Positions 17,832 through 27,075 of a stretch of DNA of 64,000 nucleotides are shown piece after piece (the stretch's first letter is position 1; each line of letters begins with the position of its first letter). The notes under the pieces were generated by a model. The model worked only from the letters and a program-made list of their open reading frames with translations, searched no databases and was not told the DNA's origin. Source of the DNA: Vibrio toranzoniae (lineage in GTDB: Bacteria; Pseudomonadota; Gammaproteobacteria; Enterobacterales; Vibrionaceae); NCBI RefSeq assembly GCF_024347655.1, contig NZ_AP025515.1:930001-994000 (forward strand). Reading direction: 5' to 3'. A program made the translations under genes and the position numbers.

Positions 17832-18473
17832 TGTTATTTTCTCTTTCTATGTAAATTCAAAGAAAAAGTAACAAAACTAATACAATGTATTTACATTATT
17901 CGGTCTGATTATTTAGTAGCATGGCAGCGCTCTCTTTTATTCATGAAATTTATATTTGTCATATTTACAGATAGTTATTGTTTCTGTTTATTTTTGAACG
18001 CACCCGCGTCTTTTATTTATACAATCATGATACTTTTATTAAGTGTTAATTTTCATTGATAATTAAGTTTTTAGTACAAATTGATCCGTGCCTCAATTAA
18101 TGGTTTTTGGGTTGATAGAAGGATCAACGATTTCAAATTGTGATTTTAAGCAGAAGGTTATTCAGCGAATTTACAAGCAATTTTGATAAGGAATTGAAGA
18201 TTTTTAGGCTTATGCCTCGAGTTATTTGTTACATGAAGCTGGGTGAATTAACCACTTACTTGGCACAGAGCACAAAATCTGTTGGATGAAAAAAGCCAGT
18301 GATGAGGTCACTGGCTTAGATGAGCTTAGTTTGTACAGATTACCAATTAAAGGTACGCAACTAAGGTTCGTAACGAATTACTTCTTCTTACCGCCCATTT
18401 GAACGTAGTTAAGTTAATCGTGAGACAGCACCTCCCGACCGATGTTGAACATTATTCCAGAGGTGTTTTGTAG
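17832..18473. other. 642-bp intergenic region: protease promoter side, terminator and possible gene remnant
   Basis: AT-rich region upstream of the M4 gene (minus strand) and downstream of the kinase gene at 18474. The part nearest the M4 gene must hold its promoter, but I cannot assign -35/-10 boxes. A strong minus-strand terminator is at 18289-18317. A minus-strand fragment coding NYVQMGGKKK-stop (about 18379-18411) resembles a protein tail with a stop codon close upstream. No intact gene. Confidence 0.5.
18289..18317 (-). terminator. strong minus-strand terminator
   Basis: AAGCCAGTGA (18293-18302) and TCACTGGCTT (18308-18317) give a perfect 10-bp stem with a 5-base loop. On the minus strand the stem runs into TTTTTT. 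It would end transcripts from the kinase gene at 18474-19793. Confidence 0.9.
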
Positions 18474-19793
18474 TTACTGCATGGGTTTGTCATCTGAATC
18501 ATTACATATCTGAATGGTAATAGTGAATACCGCACCCTTTAAGGTTTGGCTTTGGCCAACTTCCACGGTTGCGTTGTGTTGAGCACAGATCTTATCGACG
18601 ATAGAAAGTCCCAAACCATGGCCGCTCTTGGCTTTGTTACGTGCTTTGTCGCCAACGTAAAACGGTTCAAACAGGCGGGCTTGATGCTCTTGTGCGACAC
18701 CATCACCATCATCATGTACTGCGATTTGTAGCTGATCTTGATGCACGCTGGTTTCAATTGAGACTTGAGAGCGTGCGAATTTCATGGCGTTGCGGACGAG
18801 GTTATCTAAGGCGCGGTTCAGTAGTGTTTCATCCGCCTTTATCAATTGAGCTTGTTCAGGCAGTGATAAGTCTATATTGAGCTCCGTCTCTTTGTTCCAA
18901 CGAATAATCGCGTGATTGAGAAAGCCTCTTATCTCTAATGGTTGTTGTCGGTTTTCGAGATCAATGCTATCGAGTTTGGCGTAGCACAACAGTTCATCGA
19001 CCATCTTTTCCATCTCTTCCGTATCTTCGACAATACTTTCTACGGTGTCTTGTTGAGCTTCGTTGAGTGGCGTGTCTTTGAGCATTTCAGCTTGCCACTG
19101 GATACGAAATATTGGCGTGCGTAGCTCATGAGCCACTGCGTTGGTGAGCGAGCGATTACTCTCAATTAAGCGATGAATGCGGTCAGCCATCAGGTTGAAA
19201 GACTTATTCAGTGAGCCGATGGCAATGCCGCTTGAAGTTTCTGCTCGTGAAGAGAGATCCCCTTCTGCAAAGCGTAGGGTGGCGTATTCAAGCTTTTTGA
19301 CGCGGCGGAAGATAATAACTAGATGACATAAGCCGTATAAGATAAAACTTGCAAGGAAGAATAACCAAATAAGGTCATCTTCTAGCTCGATTTTTTGCCG
19401 TACGAATGCTTCATTGTCAGGTAGGTAATGATAGGTATTGTCACTGTCTGTTAGGCGAAACCATAGATCACGTTCATCATCGTGAAAGATAAAGGTATTC
19501 GGGTTGGTACTAAAGAACTCTGAAACAGGGCCTGGTATTTCATCTTTTGAGCTGAGCGTGACCAGTTTATTTCGTGTGGTTTCTGCAAACTGATTTATCG
19601 CTTGGTGAGCCGCTTCAAGGCCTTGATTTTTTGCGATGTTTGCTATGAGTTGTTGGTGGGCCGTCGCTTCGTAATCTTCCATTACATATTCGTAGTCGGT
19701 ATTGAGCTGGTAGACAGAAATCTCGTAGGCAAAAAGGCCAGTCATAAAGCAAACTAACAGCCCAAGTAGGGACTCCAAATAGATACGTCGCAT
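18474..19793 (-). CDS. RstB-like sensor histidine kinase
   Basis: Inner-membrane kinase of 439 residues. TM1 (about 8-28), a periplasmic loop of about 110 residues, TM2 (140-162), HAMP (165-215), HisKA with phospho-accepting His222 in AVAHELRTPIFR, and HATPase with NLVRNAMKFA, HDDGDG and GHGLGLSIV. Its length, topology and partner resemble E. coli RstB. It follows the response-regulator gene by 36 bases, so the pair is an operon read right to left. The periplasmic signal cannot be told from sequence. The target genes are unknown; proximity to the secreted proteases is suggestive only. A terminator sits 157 bp downstream. Confidence 0.85.
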   Translation of the reverse strand: MRRIYLESLLGLLVCFMTGLFAYEISVYQLNTDYEYVMEDYEATAHQQLIANIAKNQGLEAAHQAINQFAETTRNKLVTLSSKDEIPGPVSEFFSTNPNTFIFHDDERDLWFRLTDSDNTYHYLPDNEAFVRQKIELEDDLIWLFFLASFILYGLCHLVIIFRRVKKLEYATLRFAEGDLSSRAETSSGIAIGSLNKSFNLMADRIHRLIESNRSLTNAVAHELRTPIFRIQWQAEMLKDTPLNEAQQDTVESIVEDTEEMEKMVDELLCYAKLDSIDLENRQQPLEIRGFLNHAIIRWNKETELNIDLSLPEQAQLIKADETLLNRALDNLVRNAMKFARSQVSIETSVHQDQLQIAVHDDGDGVAQEHQARLFEPFYVGDKARNKAKSGHGLGLSIVDKICAQHNATVEVGQSQTLKGAVFTITIQICNDSDDKPMQ

Positions 19794-19829
19794 AATCGCT
19801 CTCTTTCATTACGCTCGTATTGAGCGAGG

Positions 19830-20534
19830 TTAACGCCAGGCGGTCGAAACAAATAAGTAACCTTTACCGCGAATGGTCTGAATTTTCTCTGCTGGTGTGT
19901 GATCGTCACCGAGTATCTTTCTTAGGCGTACGACCTTGTTATCAATCGTCCTATCGATCCCGTCATACTCAATCCCGCGCAGTGTTTGGGTTAAATAGTC
20001 TCGTGATAACGGAGTATCAGGGTTATTTGCTAATAACCATAGCAGGTCAAACTCACTGTCCGTGAGTGATAAAACTGAACCTGCAAGTTCACATTTTTTG
20101 TAGATGTTTCTTAACACGAGCTGATCAAACTGAAGGGTGTCTGAGTCATCGACAGAAGGAGCGTAGGCTTCTTGACGGCGCATGAGCGAGCGAACCCTTG
20201 CCAGCAGAACTCTTGGCTTGATTGGTTTGGTCACATAGTCATCGGCCCCTATTTCTAAACCAGCGACGTGGTCAAAATCGTCATCACTGGCGGTCAACAT
20301 CAAGATTTTACCTTTATAGAGCGTACGCGTCTGTCGGCAGATTGTAAGCCCATCGGTTACAGGAAGCATTAAATCCAGCAATACGATGTCGGGTTGTTCG
20401 GCAAGAATGGTTTGCGCGGCATTACTGCCATCGTCCAGAACCAATACATCAAAATCTTGCGCGACAAAGTAGTCTTGCAACATTTTCTGAAGTTTCAAAT
20501 CGTCTTCCACGATGATCATTTTAGGTTTTGTCAT
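19830..20534 (-). CDS. RstA-like OmpR-family response regulator
   Basis: DNA-binding regulator of 234 residues. The receiver carries acidic residues 10-12, phosphoacceptor Asp54 in VLLDLMLP, Thr81 and Lys103 in DYVTKPIKP. The winged helix (about 135-232) ends with LRGIEYDGIDRTIDNKVVRLR and RGKGYLFVSTAWR, close to the equivalent parts of E. coli RstA. It precedes the kinase gene in one operon. The long gap to betI (621 bp) holds the promoters of both divergent units. Function in this organism is unknown; RstA in enterics responds to acid, low Mg2+ and related stresses. Confidence 0.87.
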   Translation of the reverse strand: MTKPKMIIVEDDLKLQKMLQDYFVAQDFDVLVLDDGSNAAQTILAEQPDIVLLDLMLPVTDGLTICRQTRTLYKGKILMLTASDDDFDHVAGLEIGADDYVTKPIKPRVLLARVRSLMRRQEAYAPSVDDSDTLQFDQLVLRNIYKKCELAGSVLSLTDSEFDLLWLLANNPDTPLSRDYLTQTLRGIEYDGIDRTIDNKVVRLRKILGDDHTPAEKIQTIRGKGYLFVSTAWR

Positions 20535-21155
20535 TCCATTTTCAGCCTTATTGGGTGTTTAACTTATTGAGATTTTTTGAACGAGTTTGATTCTATGGTG
20601 ATCTATTGTTGCATATTGAATTCAAATGCTTCGCGAACAATATCTGACGTAAATGATTAAACACTTTCTACGGTAGTTCAATGCTGATTTTGAATTAGTG
20701 AGCAAAATAAAAAACAATGTTCAGAAAGCGTACTTATTCTATTACCTTCGTAAGGACGATAGTCACAGTCTTAATCAATAGAGTTTACCTTTTACACAGG
20801 AGTGAATAACGGTAGCACTACTATCGAAATACATTACTGACATTACCTTTACCTCTAACTTTCAGCGTTAGAATCTGCTTTTAAGACGATCTGCCTAATT
20901 TTTACAGAATATTAATTTGATTGAATTTTGTACTTTTTAAGTGAAAACATTCGACCAATAACCATCACACCTCAAATCTTTAATTAATTTAATTAGGGGT
21001 CTAAATGATATTTAAGTGATTGTTTATATTTAATTTATTTATATATTGGCGGTTCGTTGTTATGGGTTTGTTTTAAATAATCATTTGAACCCTAACTAAA
21101 TTTCTGTCATTTTATATTTAACTAAACGTTCAATAAAAAATAAAAGGACTAAAAA
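20535..21155. other. 621-bp divergent promoter region between rstA-like gene and betI
   Basis: Very AT-rich near betI (20900-21150) with no gene I can support. It must carry promoters for the two-component operon (left) and the betIBA-choXWV operon (right). The only motif I can propose is the BetI-like half-palindrome at 21118-21136. In vibrios the bet operon is known to be under osmotic and quorum control, so a long regulatory region is expected. Confidence 0.5.
21118..21136. promoter_or_regulatory. candidate BetI operator
   Basis: TAAACGTTCAATAA is centred on AACGTT and has one good half-site of the palindrome TTGAACGTTCAA that I recall for BetI. The other half is degenerate (CTAAACG). It ends 19 bp before the betI start, a fitting place for autorepression released by choline. 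Confidence 0.5.
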
Positions 21156-21764
21156 ATGCCGAAGGTTGGGATGCCTGATATACGTAAACCACAGCTCGTA
21201 CAAGCCACGATGACCGTGATTGATCGAGTGGGTTTACATGCCGCAAGTATTGCTTTGATCAGTAAGGAAGCGGGAGTTTCAACGGGCATCATTAATCACT
21301 ATTTTGGTGGAAAGCATGGCCTGCTTGAAGAGACTATGCGTGAAATTCTTCGCCAATTATCCAACACCATTACCACGGCATTAAAAGCACTCCCTGTTGA
21401 TGCTCACCAGCAGAGGATTAATGCGATCATTGAAGGGAACTTCGAAGGCTACCAAGCCGAAAACAAGGTCGCAAAAACGTGGTTGGCATTTTGGTCATAT
21501 TCGATGCATGACCAACAATTGAAAAGACTTCAGCGCGTGAATGAAAGACGTTTACTTTCGCATTTACGCCTTGAGTTGAAAGGTATTCTTAATCATGAAC
21601 AGGCGGAGCTCGTTGCTCACGGTATTGCTTCTTTGATTGATGGTTTATGGCTGAGAGGCACGTTAAACCCTGAAGGTATCGATGCCCAAAAGGCACGCGC
21701 TATCATCAATGACTACCTTGATAAGCAACTGACGTTTTACTCGTGTCACTCGAATAAAACCTAG
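21156..21764 (+). CDS. betI: choline-responsive TetR-family repressor BetI
   Basis: Repressor of 202 residues that senses choline. It begins MPKVGMPDIRKPQLVQATM, followed by helix-turn-helix segment SIALISKEAGVSTGIINHYF (about 28-47) and the ligand-domain signature WLAFWSYSMHDQQLKRLQ, all closely matching E. coli BetI. AAAGGA lies 8 bases before the ATG. First gene of the betIBA-choXWV operon, 74 bases before betB. Choline should release BetI and induce uptake and oxidation. Confidence 0.96.
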   Translation: MPKVGMPDIRKPQLVQATMTVIDRVGLHAASIALISKEAGVSTGIINHYFGGKHGLLEETMREILRQLSNTITTALKALPVDAHQQRINAIIEGNFEGYQAENKVAKTWLAFWSYSMHDQQLKRLQRVNERRLLSHLRLELKGILNHEQAELVAHGIASLIDGLWLRGTLNPEGIDAQKARAIINDYLDKQLTFYSCHSNKT

Positions 21765-21838
21765 TCATAGCATTCGAATTACAAACACTCACATATAGAC
21801 CTGTAGAGTCTAAAACAATAATTAAGTCAGAATCTCAA

Positions 21839-23299
21839 ATGGAAATGAACTCATTATATATCGATGGCGAAGCAGTTAAAGCAACGTCTGGTGAAACCTT
21901 TGATAGTATTAATCCGGCAAACGGTGAATCTATCGCAACTTTGGGCCAAGCATCTTCAGCGGATGTGGATAGTGCTATCGAATCGGCAAAACGTGGATTT
22001 GCGGTATGGTCAGCAATGTCAGCCGTTGAACGCAGCCGTATTCTTTTAAAAGCTGTAGAGATACTTAGAGCTCGAAATGATGAGCTTGCTAGCCTTGAGG
22101 TTGTTGATACGGGCAAACCGTTGCAAGAAGCAATTGAAGTGGATGTGGCGTCTGGCGCGGATGTTATTGAATATTTCGCAGGCCTTGCTCCTACTCTTCA
22201 AGGCGACCAACAACCGCTTAGTGAATCTCAATTCTTCTACACACGTCGTGAACCGTTAGGTATCTGTGCAGGTATCGGTGCGTGGAACTATCCAATTCAA
22301 ATCGCAATGTGGAAATCAGCGCCGGCACTCGCGGCGGGCAACACCATGATTTTCAAGCCGTCAGAAGAAACGCCGCTAACGGCACTTAAGCTCGCTGAAA
22401 TTTTTACCGAAGCGGGGCTTCCTGATGGTGTGTTTAACGTGGTTCAGGGAGATTACCGCGTTGGCCAGATGCTGACCGCACACCCAGACATCGCAAAAGT
22501 GTCATTCACCGGTGAAATTGGTACAGGTAAAGCCGTGATGGGCGATAGCGCCAAAACGCTTAAATCGGTCACTATGGAGCTTGGTGGCAAATCACCAATG
22601 ATCGTGTTTGATGACGCGAAATTGGATGATGCGGTCTCCGCTTCCATGGTCGCAAACTTCTATACCCAAGGGGAAGTATGCACTAATGGTACTCGTGTTT
22701 ATGTACACGAAAACATCTATAACGCATTTATTGCTCAACTTAAAACACGCACTGAAAAGCTGATCATTGGTGATCCAATGAAGATGGATACTCAGGTTGG
22801 CGCGTTGATTTCTAAAGAACACCTTGCAAAAGTTCTTGAAGCGATTGAGCTAGCTAAACAGTCTGGTGCAACCCTGTTAACTGGTGGTTATCAAGTAACG
22901 GCCAATGGCCTAGCGAGCGGCAACTTTGTTACTCCAACCGTGTTTGTGGATTGCGAAGACAGCATGCCACATGTCCAACAAGAGATCTTTGGTCCAGTGA
23001 TGTCGGTAATGAAGTTTACTGACGAAGACGACGTTATTCGCCGTGCTAATGACACTAAATATGGCCTTGCTGCTGGCGTATTCACGCAAAACCTTTCTCG
23101 CGCTCACCGAGTTATTCATCAAATGCAAGCCGGTATTTGCTGGATTAACACATGGGGTGACTCACCTGCAGAAATGCCTGTCGGTGGCTACAAACTTTCG
23201 GGTATTGGTCGTGAAAATGGACCAGAAACTCTACTTCACTATACGCAAACCAAGAGCATTCTTATTGAGCTAGGCGATTTCGCTAGCCCATATGCCTAA
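21839..23299 (+). CDS. betB: betaine aldehyde dehydrogenase
   Basis: Oxidises betaine aldehyde to glycine betaine with NAD(P)+, the second step of osmoprotectant synthesis from choline. The 486-residue protein has the aldehyde dehydrogenase residues: Asn150 in GAWNYP, Glu247 in MELGGKSP and nucleophile Cys281 in QGEVCTNGTRV. The C-terminal PAEMPVGGYKLSGIGREN is typical of BetB. The ribosome site before the first ATG is weak; a second in-frame ATG two codons later is possible. Acts in the cytoplasm as a tetramer in known members. Lies between betI and betA as in other vibrios. Confidence 0.96.
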   Translation: MEMNSLYIDGEAVKATSGETFDSINPANGESIATLGQASSADVDSAIESAKRGFAVWSAMSAVERSRILLKAVEILRARNDELASLEVVDTGKPLQEAIEVDVASGADVIEYFAGLAPTLQGDQQPLSESQFFYTRREPLGICAGIGAWNYPIQIAMWKSAPALAAGNTMIFKPSEETPLTALKLAEIFTEAGLPDGVFNVVQGDYRVGQMLTAHPDIAKVSFTGEIGTGKAVMGDSAKTLKSVTMELGGKSPMIVFDDAKLDDAVSASMVANFYTQGEVCTNGTRVYVHENIYNAFIAQLKTRTEKLIIGDPMKMDTQVGALISKEHLAKVLEAIELAKQSGATLLTGGYQVTANGLASGNFVTPTVFVDCEDSMPHVQQEIFGPVMSVMKFTDEDDVIRRANDTKYGLAAGVFTQNLSRAHRVIHQMQAGICWINTWGDSPAEMPVGGYKLSGIGRENGPETLLHYTQTKSILIELGDFASPYA

Positions 23300-23330
23300 C
23301 GCGTAACACTCAACTCAACGGAGAAACAAA

Positions 23331-25043
23331 ATGGAACAACGCTACGATTATATTATCGTCGGCGCGGGTTCGGCCGGCTGTGTGTTAGCGGATAGACTAA
23401 CAGAGAGCGGTGAACATAGCGTTTTATTATTGGAAGCTGGTGGTACGGATAAGAGCATTTTTATCCAAATGCCAACGGCGCTTTCTTACCCAATGAATAC
23501 TGAAAAGTATGCGTGGCAATTTGAAACAGAGCAAGAGCCGGGCCTTGATGGACGTGAACTGCATTGCCCACGTGGCAAAGTATTAGGCGGTAGCTCATCA
23601 ATTAACGGTATGGTTTATGTGCGTGGCCATGCGTGTGATTTTGATCAATGGGAAGAAGAGGGTGCGGCGGGCTGGAACTACCAAGCCTGTCTGCCTTACT
23701 TCCGCCGTGCTGAATCATGGAGCAAAGGTGGTGACGAATATCGTGGCGACAATGGTCCAGTAGGCACTTGTAACGGCAACGATATGGAGCTTAATCCGCT
23801 TTATCAAGCATTTATTGATGCAGGTAAAGACGCCGGTTACCCAGAAACACAAGACTACAACGGCTACCAGCAAGAAGGCTTCGGTACCATGCACATGACA
23901 GTAGACAAGGGTGTTAGAGCCTCAACCTCTAATGCTTATCTGCGCCGTGCATTGAAGCGTTCAAACCTTACCTTGAAAAAAGGCATCGTGGCTCGTCGTT
24001 TCTTACTTGAAGCTCAAGATTCAAAAGGTCAATCAGGCTTGAAAGCCGTTGGTGTCGAGTTTGAAAAGTCAGGCAATACTCAAGTTGCTGTGGCGAACAA
24101 AGAAGTGATTTCGTCAGCGGGCTCTATTGGTTCTGTTCAATTGCTGCAGCTTTCTGGTATCGGTCCGAAATCCGTGCTTGAAAAGGCAGGCGTTGAACTA
24201 AAACACGAGTTGAACGGCGTGGGTGAAAACCTGCAAGACCACTTAGAAGTGTACTTCCAATATCACTGCAACGAGCCTATTACTCTCAACAGCAAGCTTG
24301 GCTTGGTGAGCAAGGGCATGATTGGCGCAGAGTGGATTCTGACTCGTAAAGGTTTGGGTGCTACTAATCACTTTGAATCATGCGCGTTCATTCGTTCACG
24401 CAAAGGGTTGAAGTGGCCGAATATTCAATACCACTTCCTACCAGCAGCAATGCGTTACGACGGGCAAGCGGCCTTTGATGGTCATGGCTTCCAAGTACAC
24501 GTTGGTCCCAATAAGCCAGAAAGCCGCGGTACGGTGGCGATCACTTCTGCTGATCCACATGCCAAGCCAGAGATCATTTTCAACTACATCTCGACCGAAC
24601 AAGACCGCCAAGATTGGCGTGACTGTATTCGCCTGACGCGTGAGATTCTGTCTCAACCTGCAATGGATGTGTACCGAGGTGAAGAGATTCAGCCTGGTCT
24701 CAACATTACTTCTGATGAAGCGATTGATGAATGGGTTAAGCAGAACGTTGAAAGCGCCTACCATCCTTCATGCGGCTGCAAAATGGGTTCAGACAACGAC
24801 CCAATGGCGGTGCTTGATGAAGAGTGTCGAGTCCGCGGCATCGACAACTTACGTGTGGTGGATTCATCTGTTTTCCCAACCATTCCAAATGGCAACTTAA
24901 ACGCACCAACCATTATGGTAGCTGAGCGTGCTTCTGATTTGATTCTGGGCAAGCCTGCACTTAAAGAACAAGACGTTCCAGTGTGGATTGCGCCTGAATG
25001 GGAAGAGAAACAAAGAATAAATAAACCAGTAAGAGAGGCGTAA
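23331..25043 (+). CDS. betA: choline dehydrogenase
   Basis: FAD-dependent GMC oxidoreductase that oxidises choline to betaine aldehyde and donates electrons to the respiratory chain. At 570 residues it is of usual length. Visible are the dinucleotide-binding IIVGAGSAGCVLADRL at residues 7-22, the GMC signature GKVLGGSSSINGMVYVRGH, and the catalytic-His segment SAYHPSCGCKMG near residue 475. GGAG lies 8 bases before the ATG; the gap from betB is 31 bases. Membrane-associated in E. coli. Confidence 0.97.
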   Translation: MEQRYDYIIVGAGSAGCVLADRLTESGEHSVLLLEAGGTDKSIFIQMPTALSYPMNTEKYAWQFETEQEPGLDGRELHCPRGKVLGGSSSINGMVYVRGHACDFDQWEEEGAAGWNYQACLPYFRRAESWSKGGDEYRGDNGPVGTCNGNDMELNPLYQAFIDAGKDAGYPETQDYNGYQQEGFGTMHMTVDKGVRASTSNAYLRRALKRSNLTLKKGIVARRFLLEAQDSKGQSGLKAVGVEFEKSGNTQVAVANKEVISSAGSIGSVQLLQLSGIGPKSVLEKAGVELKHELNGVGENLQDHLEVYFQYHCNEPITLNSKLGLVSKGMIGAEWILTRKGLGATNHFESCAFIRSRKGLKWPNIQYHFLPAAMRYDGQAAFDGHGFQVHVGPNKPESRGTVAITSADPHAKPEIIFNYISTEQDRQDWRDCIRLTREILSQPAMDVYRGEEIQPGLNITSDEAIDEWVKQNVESAYHPSCGCKMGSDNDPMAVLDEECRVRGIDNLRVVDSSVFPTIPNGNLNAPTIMVAERASDLILGKPALKEQDVPVWIAPEWEEKQRINKPVREA

Positions 25044-25163
25044 GTCTCTGTTACTGAATAAAAATAAGAAAATCAGTAATAACAAAAATTAGTAAAAAGT
25101 TAGCAGAACTTCCCTTACTTGTATGAGTTAGGGCAGTAAAAGGAAAGATAAAAAGGAATCATT

Positions 25164-26165
25164 ATGACGACTCAACATACACAAACCGCGACAAAAAAGC
25201 CTTTAGCAAGCAATGCGTTAAAAACGAAGGCGTTCGCAACATTAGCCATCAGCTCATTTGCATTTGGTGCTAATGCTTCTATTGAACCACAGCAATGTGA
25301 AAACGTGCGTTTCGCTGATGTGGGCTGGACAGACATTACTGCAACAACTGCTGTTACATCTGAACTATTAAAAGGCCTTGGTTACAAAACCAAAACCGAC
25401 CTACTTTCAGTACCGGTAACTTATTCTTCAATGGCCAACGGTGATATTGATGTCTTTTTAGGTAACTGGATGCCAACTATGGAAGGCGATATTGCTAAGT
25501 ACCGTGAAGCGGGCACTGTGGAAACCGTTCGTGCCAACCTTGAAGGCGCTAAATACACACTAGCCGTACCAAAATATGTGTACGACTCTGGTGTGAAAAG
25601 TTTCACTGATCTCGCAAAACATGCCGACAAGTTTAAAGACCGTATCTACGGCATCGAACCGGGCAACGATGGTAACCGTTTAATCCAATCAATGATTGAT
25701 TCTGACGCATTTGGCTTAAAAGATTTTAGCCTAGTGGAATCAAGCGAAGCAGGCATGGTATCTCAAGTATCACGCGCCGCACGCCGTAGCCAATGGATTG
25801 TTTACCTTGGTTGGGCACCTCACCCAATGAACAGCAATGTTGAAATGGAATACCTATCAGGTGGTGATGAATTCTTTGGTCCTAACTACGGCGGCGCAAA
25901 TGTTTACACCAATGTTCGTTCAAACTACCTGTCTGAGTGCGCAAACGTCGGTCAACTTCTACAGAACCTAGAGTTTACTCTAGAGATGGAAAACCAGTTG
26001 ATGGAAGAAATCCTTAACCAAAACGTTAAGCCTGAAAAAGCGGCTCAACAATGGCTAAATAGCAACCCACAGCAAGTGGAAGCTTGGTTAGACAACGTAA
26101 AAACACATAAAGGTGAATCAGCAACTCAAGCCGTTACTGACTACCTAAAGCAGGTAAAAGCTTAG
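25164..26165 (+). CDS. choX: choline/betaine ABC transporter substrate-binding protein
   Basis: Periplasmic binding protein of 333 residues in the ChoX/ProX (OpuAC) family. The signal peptide is long, with a hydrophilic start and cleavage probably after NANAS-like residues near 40. Motifs RFADVGWTDITATTAVTSELL, DVFLGNWMPTME and QWIVYLGWAPHPMN contain the aromatic residues that box a trimethylammonium group in this family. A good AAGGA precedes the ATG. The genes for permease and ATPase follow. A UUCG-loop hairpin right after the stop may stabilise this part of the mRNA, giving binding protein in excess. Confidence 0.94.
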   Translation: MTTQHTQTATKKPLASNALKTKAFATLAISSFAFGANASIEPQQCENVRFADVGWTDITATTAVTSELLKGLGYKTKTDLLSVPVTYSSMANGDIDVFLGNWMPTMEGDIAKYREAGTVETVRANLEGAKYTLAVPKYVYDSGVKSFTDLAKHADKFKDRIYGIEPGNDGNRLIQSMIDSDAFGLKDFSLVESSEAGMVSQVSRAARRSQWIVYLGWAPHPMNSNVEMEYLSGGDEFFGPNYGGANVYTNVRSNYLSECANVGQLLQNLEFTLEMENQLMEEILNQNVKPEKAAQQWLNSNPQQVEAWLDNVKTHKGESATQAVTDYLKQVKA

Positions 26166-26193
26166 TTCTCTACCCAGTTACATAAATAACAAA

Positions 26194-26211
26194 GGTGAGC
26201 TTCGGCTCACC
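26194..26211 (+). other. UUCG-tetraloop hairpin between choX and choW
   Basis: GGTGAGC and GCTCACC form a perfect 7-bp stem closed by the very stable C(TTCG)G loop, 28 bases after the choX stop. No T-run follows and the operon continues, so it is best read as an RNA-stability or processing element rather than a terminator. Confidence 0.75.
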
Positions 26212-26230
26212 AATAATCAAAGGCAATATT

Positions 26231-27073
26231 GTGAATTTTATTACGGAAAACAAAATCCCTGTCGGACAATGGATGGAAACTGGTGTTGACTGGTTAACAA
26301 TTAACGCAGCAGGTTTTTTTGATGCTATTTCTATCTTCTTGGAAACCGTTATTCTTTTTTTAGTCGATGTATTTAAATGGATGCCACCTGCGCTGCCAAT
26401 CGTGATCACGGCGGCAATCGCATGGTATTTACACCGTAAACTGTCGTTGGTGATCTTTGTTGTCGCAGCGCTTCTCACTATCCTCAACCTTGGCTATTGG
26501 CAAGAAATGCTGGAAACCTTTGTTCTCGTCTTTGCGGCGACAACGATTTCCGTATTAATTGGTGTTCCAGTTGGCATCATGGCAGCTCATCGTCCTTGGC
26601 TCTATACGCTGCTGCGTCCAGTGCTTGATTTAATGCAGACAGTCCCAACGTTTGTGTACTTGATTCCGACCTTAGTGCTGTTTGGTTTAGGCATCGTACC
26701 TGGCTTAATCTCGACGATCATCTTCGCGATAGCATCGCCGATTCGTTTGACCTATCTGGGTGTCACAAAAGTACCAGAAGAATTGATTGAAGCAGGTAAA
26801 GCTTTTGGTGCTAGCCGCATGAAGTTGCTACTCAAAGTTGAATTGCCGGCGGCTTTACCAAGCATCATGGCAGGTATCACACAGTGCATTATGTTATCGC
26901 TTTCAATGGTAGTTATTGCGGCACTGGTAGGGGCTGATGGTCTTGGCAAGCCAGTCGTTCGAGCTCTAAACACAGTAAACATTTCACAAGGCTTTGAAGC
27001 CGGATTAGCGATTGTTTTAGTAGCAATTATTCTTGATCGCTTGTGCAAAACACCCAACCAGAAGGAAGCTTAA
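26231..27073 (+). CDS. choW: choline/betaine ABC transporter permease
   Basis: Inner-membrane permease of 280 residues. I chose the GTG at 26231: AAAGG is 7 bases upstream, whereas an earlier in-frame GTG at 26195 lies inside the hairpin. Several hydrophobic segments precede the ABC-permease core with the EAA-type motif EELIEAGKAFGASRMKLLLKVELP. It resembles ProW/ChoW. The stop is 2 bases before choV. Together with ChoX and ChoV it imports choline (and perhaps betaine) for BetA/BetB. Confidence 0.93.
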   Translation: MNFITENKIPVGQWMETGVDWLTINAAGFFDAISIFLETVILFLVDVFKWMPPALPIVITAAIAWYLHRKLSLVIFVVAALLTILNLGYWQEMLETFVLVFAATTISVLIGVPVGIMAAHRPWLYTLLRPVLDLMQTVPTFVYLIPTLVLFGLGIVPGLISTIIFAIASPIRLTYLGVTKVPEELIEAGKAFGASRMKLLLKVELPAALPSIMAGITQCIMLSLSMVVIAALVGADGLGKPVVRALNTVNISQGFEAGLAIVLVAIILDRLCKTPNQKEA

Positions 27074-27075
27074 TT

